A stretch of 64,000 bases of DNA. Source: Candidatus Pseudomonas phytovorans (GTDB lineage: Bacteria; Pseudomonadota; Gammaproteobacteria; Pseudomonadales; Pseudomonadaceae). The stretch is from assembly GCA_029202525.1 (NCBI GenBank), contig CP119325.1, forward strand, positions 5,182,001 through 5,246,000, written 5' to 3'. The position numbers were made by a program, and so were the translations under genes. Each line of letters starts with the position of its first letter. The stretch's first letter is position 1. The notes beneath the pieces are model-generated. The model did no database searches and was not told the origin of the DNA. It saw only the letters and a program-made list of their open reading frames with translations. Positions 59,473 to 64,000 of the stretch are shown piece after piece.

Positions 59473-60626
59473 CAGGGGCGGGTCCTGGTCGGTTGCGAAC
59501 AAAGGGCAATGATAACGGCTGCGGCCAAGGCTGCGGCACTGGCCATACCAAAGGTGAAGGTGGGGCCCAGCAGTTTCCAGCTGTAGCCCGAATACAATGC
59601 CCCCAGCGCACCGCCGGTACCTGACAGCGCCGCGTACAACGCCTGGCCCTGGCCCTGCTGGCGGGCGCCGAAACTGGCCTGCACGAACGCGATGCTGGCA
59701 GCGTGGAAGCAGCCAAAGGTGGCCGCGTGGAGCAACTGGGCAACGATCAACACGGCCGGTTCCTGGGCCAGGTTGCCCAGCATCAGCCAGCGCAGCGCCG
59801 CCAGCAGGAAGCTGACCAGCAACACACGCTGCACACTGAAGCGCGCGAACAGGCGGCTCATGACCATGAACATCAGCACTTCAGCCACTACTCCCAGCGC
59901 CCATAACAGGCCGATGGCACCGCGGCTGTAGCCCAGGTGTTCCAGGTGCAGGGTGAGGAAGGTGTAGTACGGCCCGTGGCTGAGTTGCATCAGCGCCACA
60001 CAGGCATAGAAGGCAATCACCCCGGGGGCACGCAACTGCTGCAAAAAGCCGCCCGCGCCGCTGCGCTCGCCCTGCTCCACCGGCTGGGCGTTTGGCACCC
60101 ACAGGCTGGCGGCGACGATGCCGGCCATGATCGTGACCAGAGCCACCGGGTAGATATCGAGGCTTAGCCATTCAAACAGCCGGCCCAGACCAACCACCGT
60201 CAGGATGAAGCCGATCGAGCCCCACAGGCGCACTTGGCTGTAGCGCGAGGTTTGCCCGTGCAGGTGGGCCAGGGTGATGACCTCGAACTGCGGCAGTACC
60301 GCATGCCAGAAGAACGCATGCAGGGCCATCACCAGCGCCAGCCAGGCGTAGCTTTTACCGAAGAAGATCAGCGAGAAGGTGGCCAGGGTGCACAATGCCC
60401 CCAGGCGCACGATCAGCAGGCGCTGGCCGGTACGGTCGCCCAGCCAGCCCCACAGGTTGGGGGCGATGCAGCGCATCAGCATGGGGATCGCCACCAGCTC
60501 GCCGATGCGTGCCGGGGAGAAGCCAAGGTGGTCGAAGTACAGCGCCAGGAAGGGGGCGGTGGAGCCTAGCAGGGCGAAGTAGAACAGGTAGAAGCTGGAC
60601 AGGCGCCAGTAGGGGATGGGTTGCAT
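59472..60626 (-). CDS. MFS transporter, HcaT/nucleoside-symporter-like group
   Basis: This 384-residue inner-membrane transporter has 12 predicted helices. The pattern MQPIPYWRLSSFYLFYFALL, FLALYFDHLGFSPARIGELV and WGWLGDRTGQRLL fits the MFS group that includes the 3-phenylpropionate transporter HcaT and LacY-like symporters. The start at 60626 follows AAGG; the open frame runs on into a REP pair upstream. It is coupled to the downstream cupin gene. Substrate unknown; the cupin partner hints at a small organic acid or ketone-type compound, but that is speculation. Confidence 0.88.
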   Translation of the reverse strand: MQPIPYWRLSSFYLFYFALLGSTAPFLALYFDHLGFSPARIGELVAIPMLMRCIAPNLWGWLGDRTGQRLLIVRLGALCTLATFSLIFFGKSYAWLALVMALHAFFWHAVLPQFEVITLAHLHGQTSRYSQVRLWGSIGFILTVVGLGRLFEWLSLDIYPVALVTIMAGIVAASLWVPNAQPVEQGERSGAGGFLQQLRAPGVIAFYACVALMQLSHGPYYTFLTLHLEHLGYSRGAIGLLWALGVVAEVLMFMVMSRLFARFSVQRVLLVSFLLAALRWLMLGNLAQEPAVLIVAQLLHAATFGCFHAASIAFVQASFGARQQGQGQALYAALSGTGGALGALYSGYSWKLLGPTFTFGMASAAALAAAVIIALCSQPTRTRP

Positions 60627-60649
60627 GAGGTGGCCTTGTGGGGACTGTG

Positions 60650-60746
60650 CTGGCCTCTTCGCGGGCACGCCCGCTCCCACAGGGACCCCACAGATTCTGA
60701 AAGCCATGATGAACCTGTGGGAGCGGGCGTGCCCGCGAAGAGGCCA
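60650..60746. repeat. REP inverted pair
   Basis: Facing copies of TGGCCTCTTCGCGGGCACGC lie between aroC and the MFS gene. Confidence 0.9.
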
Positions 60747-60757
60747 GTGCAGGCAGA

Positions 60758-61849
60758 TCAGAGCTGGCGCAGCACCGGGGTATTCACTTTCACATCTGCA
60801 TTCTGCGCGCGGTGGCGCAGCAGGTGGTCCATCAGCGCAATGGCCATCATCGCCTCGGCGATCGGCGTGGCGCGGATGCCCACGCACGGGTCGTGGCGGC
60901 CTTTGGTGATGACGTCCACCGGGTTGCCGTCGATGTCGATCGAACGGCCCGGGGTAGTGATGCTGGAAGTCGGCTTCAGTGCCAGGTGGGCAACGATCGG
61001 CTGGCCCGAGGAAATACCGCCCAGGATGCCGCCAGCGTTGTTGCTGAGGAAGCCTTCCGGGGTCAGCTCGTCACGGTGCTCGGTGCCGCGCTGGGCGACA
61101 CTGGCAAAGCCGGCGCCGATTTCCACGCCCTTGACCGCGTTGATGCTCATCAGCGCGTGGGCCAGTTCGGCGTCCAGGCGGTCGAAGATCGGCTCGCCCA
61201 GGCCGGGCATGACGCCTTCGGCGACCACGGTGATCTTGGCACCTACCGAGTCTTGGTCACGGCGCAGCTGGTCCATGTAGGCCTCCAGCTCCGGCACCTT
61301 GCTTGGGTCGGGGCTGAAGAAGGCGTTCTGTTCCACCGATTCCCAGGTCTTGAACGGGATTTCGATCGGGCCCAACTGGCTCATGTAGCCGCGCACTGTG
61401 ATGCCCTGGCTGGCCAGGTACTTCTTGGCGATGGCACCGGCAGCTACGCGCATGGCGGTTTCGCGGGCCGAGCTGCGGCCACCGCCGCGGTAGTCGCGGA
61501 TACCGTACTTGTGGTGGTAGGTGTAGTCGGCGTGGGCCGGGCGGAACAGGTCCTTGATGGCCGAGTAGTCCTTGGACTTCTGGTCGGTGTTGCGGATCAG
61601 CAGGCCGATCGAGCAGCCGGTGGTACGGCCTTCGAACACGCCGGAGAGGATTTCCACCTCGTCGGCTTCCTGGCGCTGGGTGGTGTGCCGGCTGGTGCCG
61701 GGCTTGCGCCGGTCAAGGTCGTGCTGCAGGTCGGCCAGGGAAATTTCCAGGCCCGGTGGGCATCCATCGACAATGGCGACCAACGCCGGGCCATGGCTTT
61801 CGCCAGCGGTGGTGACAGTGAACAGCTTGCCGTAGGTATTGCCGGACAT
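60758..61849 (-). CDS. aroC: chorismate synthase
   Basis: This 363-residue FMN-dependent enzyme makes chorismate from EPSP, the last step of the shikimate pathway. The signatures GESHGPALVAIVDGCPPG, YGIRDYRGGGRSSARETA and RHDPCVGIRATPIAEAM are all intact. Length is typical for the short bacterial form. The ATG at 61849 is the conserved start (MSGNTYGKLFTVTTAGESHG). It is followed by an MFS-cupin pair on the same strand beyond a REP. Confidence 0.98.
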   Translation of the reverse strand: MSGNTYGKLFTVTTAGESHGPALVAIVDGCPPGLEISLADLQHDLDRRKPGTSRHTTQRQEADEVEILSGVFEGRTTGCSIGLLIRNTDQKSKDYSAIKDLFRPAHADYTYHHKYGIRDYRGGGRSSARETAMRVAAGAIAKKYLASQGITVRGYMSQLGPIEIPFKTWESVEQNAFFSPDPSKVPELEAYMDQLRRDQDSVGAKITVVAEGVMPGLGEPIFDRLDAELAHALMSINAVKGVEIGAGFASVAQRGTEHRDELTPEGFLSNNAGGILGGISSGQPIVAHLALKPTSSITTPGRSIDIDGNPVDVITKGRHDPCVGIRATPIAEAMMAIALMDHLLRHRAQNADVKVNTPVLRQL

Positions 61850-61918
61850 GGACGCTCCGCGAGTTCTGCCTGAAATGGACGAAAGCGGCAGTATACAGAT
61901 GCTTTGATCGCCTGTGCT

Positions 61919-62011
61919 GGCCCTTTCGCGGGCTTGCCCGCTCCCACAGGTAACCCACGGTATTCGAGCCTGTGGTAATCCTGTGGGAGCGGGCAAGCCC
62001 GCGAAAGGGCC
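61919..62011. repeat. REP inverted pair
   Basis: Facing copies of GGCCCTTTCGCGGGCTTGCC lie in the gap between divergent aroC and the hydrolase gene. Confidence 0.9.
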
Positions 62012-62088
62012 AAACCTGCCAAGCACACCCCGAGAACCTTCCCACAAACATTGGGTCAAACCACTATCTCCCCATGTAGTACCGCCTG

Positions 62089-63048
62089 ATGTCGCGCCTC
62101 GTCGCCTTCCTCTTCCTGCTGTGCACCGGCCTGGCCCAGGCCGCCGCCCCCACTGTGCTGCAACGCCCGATCGACCTGGACACAGGCCTTGGCGTGCTGC
62201 ACGGCAGCCTGCTATTGCCGCAACAGGCCACCCCGCCGCCGGTGGTGCTGATCATCGCCGGCTCCGGCCCCACCGACCGCGACGGCAACAACCCCGCGTC
62301 GGGCCGGGTGGACAACCTCAAGCGCCTGGCCCTGCTGCTGGCCAACGAGCACATCGCCAGCGTGCGCTACGACAAGCGCGGAGTGGCTGCCAGCCAGCCG
62401 GCCACGCCCGATGAGCGCGACCTCAGCGTGGAGCGCTACGTGGCCGATGTGGTCGCCTGGAGCCACAAGCTCAAGGCCGACCCTCGCTTCGGACCGCTGA
62501 TCCTGATCGGCCATAGCGAAGGCGCGCTGATCGCCAGCCTGGCCGCCGAACAGGCCGGTGCCAGCGCGGTGATCACCCTGGCCGGCAGCGGGCGGCCGCT
62601 GGCCGACGTGCTGCGCGAACAATTGGCCCAGCGCCTGCAGCCGAAGCAACTGGCCGGTGGCAGTGCCCTGCTCGACCGCCTGCAGGCCGGGCAAACCAGC
62701 CTGGAAGTGCCGGCGCCGCTGCGCCAGGTGTTCCGCCCCAGCGTGCAGCCCTACCTGATTTCGCTGTTCCAGCAGAACCCGGCAGCCGCCTTTGCCCGCC
62801 TGCCCATGCCCGCGTTGATCGTGCAGGGGCGCAACGACGTGCAGGTGGACGTGGCCGACGCCGAACGGCTGAAGGCCGCCAAGCCGGATGCGCAACTGGT
62901 GCTGATCGACGGCATGAACCACATGCTGCGCATCAGCCCCAAGGGCATGAGCCAGCAGCGCGACAGCTACCTCAACCCCGAGCTGCCACTGGCGCGCGAA
63001 CTGGGTGAGCGAATTGTGACGTTCATCCAGCATTTGCCCTCGGCGTAA
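62089..63048 (+). CDS. secreted alpha/beta hydrolase
   Basis: This 319-residue alpha/beta hydrolase has a signal peptide at residues 1-18 (LAQA-AAP). The oxyanion region is IIAGSGPTDRDGNN, the nucleophile Ser143 lies in the elbow GHSEGA, an aspartate is in VQGRNDVQVDV and the histidine in DGMNHMLR. It is probably periplasmic. The pattern resembles the YqjL/dienelactone-hydrolase-like esterases; the substrate is unknown. The ATG at 62089 gives a proper signal peptide. The next gene follows after 64 bp. Confidence 0.88.
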   Translation: MSRLVAFLFLLCTGLAQAAAPTVLQRPIDLDTGLGVLHGSLLLPQQATPPPVVLIIAGSGPTDRDGNNPASGRVDNLKRLALLLANEHIASVRYDKRGVAASQPATPDERDLSVERYVADVVAWSHKLKADPRFGPLILIGHSEGALIASLAAEQAGASAVITLAGSGRPLADVLREQLAQRLQPKQLAGGSALLDRLQAGQTSLEVPAPLRQVFRPSVQPYLISLFQQNPAAAFARLPMPALIVQGRNDVQVDVADAERLKAAKPDAQLVLIDGMNHMLRISPKGMSQQRDSYLNPELPLARELGERIVTFIQHLPSA

Positions 63049-63112
63049 GGGAAACGGGCTCAGGTCCGTGGCAAGCCTGCCGATACAGCAGGCATAGCCG
63101 AGGACAAGCCCG

Positions 63113-63895
63113 ATGACCATCGCCCCCGCCGCCGTAGAGCCGGCCGAAGAACCCCAGCCAAGCCCTGCCCTGCCGTGGGCCGAGCTTGCCACCGAACACT
63201 TCCAGCTACTGCGCCTGGCCGCGCTGCCCACCGACCGCAGCACCGGCGCACGGCCGCTGCGTTTTGTGCAGTTCGGCTATGCCGAGCGCCACGACAAGGC
63301 CCACAGCCTGCTGCGCATGGAAATCCAGCTGCCCGGGCAAAAGGTGCACAAAGAGCAAAACCGACTGGATATCCGCGTCGACCATGCCGAGCACCTGGTG
63401 AGCATTGGCAGTGAACATGGCCTGCAACTGGAGCCGGTGAACCGTGGCATCGGCCGCTTCATGCTCGCCCAGGCCGCGCAGTGGCTACAGCGCAAGTGGC
63501 CGCACTATCAGGTGGAAGGCATGGCGCTGCCGAGCAAGGATGCCCTGAGCGAGGACTCACGCCTGCGCCGTGACCACTGCTTGCGCGGGGTAGGTATTGA
63601 AGTGGTGTACGAGGACGGCCAGCACCTGAAGGGCCGTACCGTGGACATGACGGTGAGCCAGCTCAAGGCCGCCTGGAGCAACGAGCGCCTGCAGCGGGTG
63701 GAGATTCTGGATGCCGCCAACCTGCTGCAGCAGGCAGACCAGCAGTTGCAGGAGAAGGAAGCGCAACTGCGCGAGCGCGATGAGCGGGTGGCCAAGTACC
63801 ACCGTGAAGACAGCGGGCTGCGCTTTACCATTACCTGCCTGGTGGCGTTTGCGGTGTTTCAGGCGGGGTTGTTGATCTGGATTGCCACCCGCTGA
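63113..63895 (+). CDS. membrane protein with coiled coil and C-terminal anchor, unknown
   Basis: This 260-residue protein has a proline-rich N-terminus (residues 5-22), an alpha/beta middle domain (about 25-195), a coiled coil (ANLLQQADQQLQEKEAQLRE onward, 200-235) and one C-terminal membrane helix (TITCLVAFAVFQAGLLIWIA). It would be a tail-anchored cytoplasmic protein. I do not recognise the family. It is likely in the same transcript as the hydrolase. Confidence 0.78.
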   Translation: MTIAPAAVEPAEEPQPSPALPWAELATEHFQLLRLAALPTDRSTGARPLRFVQFGYAERHDKAHSLLRMEIQLPGQKVHKEQNRLDIRVDHAEHLVSIGSEHGLQLEPVNRGIGRFMLAQAAQWLQRKWPHYQVEGMALPSKDALSEDSRLRRDHCLRGVGIEVVYEDGQHLKGRTVDMTVSQLKAAWSNERLQRVEILDAANLLQQADQQLQEKEAQLRERDERVAKYHREDSGLRFTITCLVAFAVFQAGLLIWIATR

Positions 63896-63906
63896 CACCG
63901 CGTCGC

Positions 63907-63997
63907 CTGCTTCGCGGGCTTGCCCGCTCCCACAGGAATATCACTGGACCTGAGGACAGTGAAGTACCTGTGGGAGCGGGCAAGCCCGCGAAGAGGA
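63907..63997. repeat. REP inverted pair at the window edge
   Basis: Facing REP units (CTTCGCGGGCTTGCCCGCTC on the left) follow the last gene. Confidence 0.9.
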
Positions 63998-64000
63998 CCC

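Overview
The window is a 64-kb stretch of chromosome from the Pseudomonas putida group. The evidence is the GC-rich Pseudomonas codon use, about 18 copies of the P. putida-type REP hairpin between genes, an elongation factor P with arginine at position 32 next to its rhamnosyltransferase EarP, and a gene order that largely follows the P. aeruginosa PA2811-PA2852 neighbourhood as I recall it (ABC exporter, GST, fadE, tRNA-Glu/Gly, SagS-like kinase, gpx, msrB, alaA, htpX, tpm, deaD, class II DAHP synthase, ohrR-ohr, efp). Most genes are ordinary core genes. No rRNA, prophage, insertion sequence or CRISPR array was seen.

Layout. 1-5575: ABC-2 exporter (permease cut by the window edge), glutathione S-transferase, acyl-CoA dehydrogenase FadE and a small conserved protein. 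5619-17994 is the accessory part: a chaperone-usher fimbrial operon (two related pilins, chaperone, usher, adhesin) into which a minus-strand cassette of an Ig-like-domain protein and an Rhs/YD-repeat protein has landed. The usher has lost about its first 140-145 residues, the Ig-like gene has lost its 5' part at the same place (about 14800-14816), and the Rhs protein stops before the usual RHS core. A second Ig-like gene (5619-7127) flanks the fimbrial genes on the left. 18086-18650: tRNA Gly/Glu cluster. 18917-24640: membrane protein, free-Met-sulfoxide reductase, AAA-type ATPase, SagS-like hybrid kinase, glutathione peroxidase, MsrB. 24807-33499: alaA, htpX behind a sigma-32-like promoter, tpm, an extradiol dioxygenase, the DEAD-box helicase with a leader of about 210 nt, a spermidine-synthase-like protein and DAHP synthase.

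33554-45139 is rich in regulators with divergent targets: DUF1127/LrhA-like, YfcA-like exporter/LysR, ohrR-ohr, earP-efp, LysR/SDR and LysR/MFS. Several intergenic gaps hold clean inverted repeats that look like operators. 45231-57050: TonB-dependent receptor, tRNA-Ser, crotonase, PlsC-like acyltransferase, CorA-type channel, glutamine amidotransferase-like protein, a molybdopterin-fold/cytochrome c fusion, RraB, a phosphoglycerol-transferase-like membrane enzyme and a ZIP transporter. 57175-64000: ankyrin protein, a DUF3509 gene behind a good sigma-54 promoter with two tandem 13-bp palindromes upstream, an acireductone-dioxygenase-like cupin lacking one metal ligand and overlapping an MFS gene, aroC, a secreted hydrolase and a coiled-coil membrane protein.

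The most interesting points are the head-to-head truncation junction in the fimbrial/Rhs region, the sigma-54 unit with tandem GTGCAAAATGCAC palindromes, the long inverted repeat between the LysR and SDR genes, and the altered cupin. All product names come from reading the translations and motifs; no search was run.
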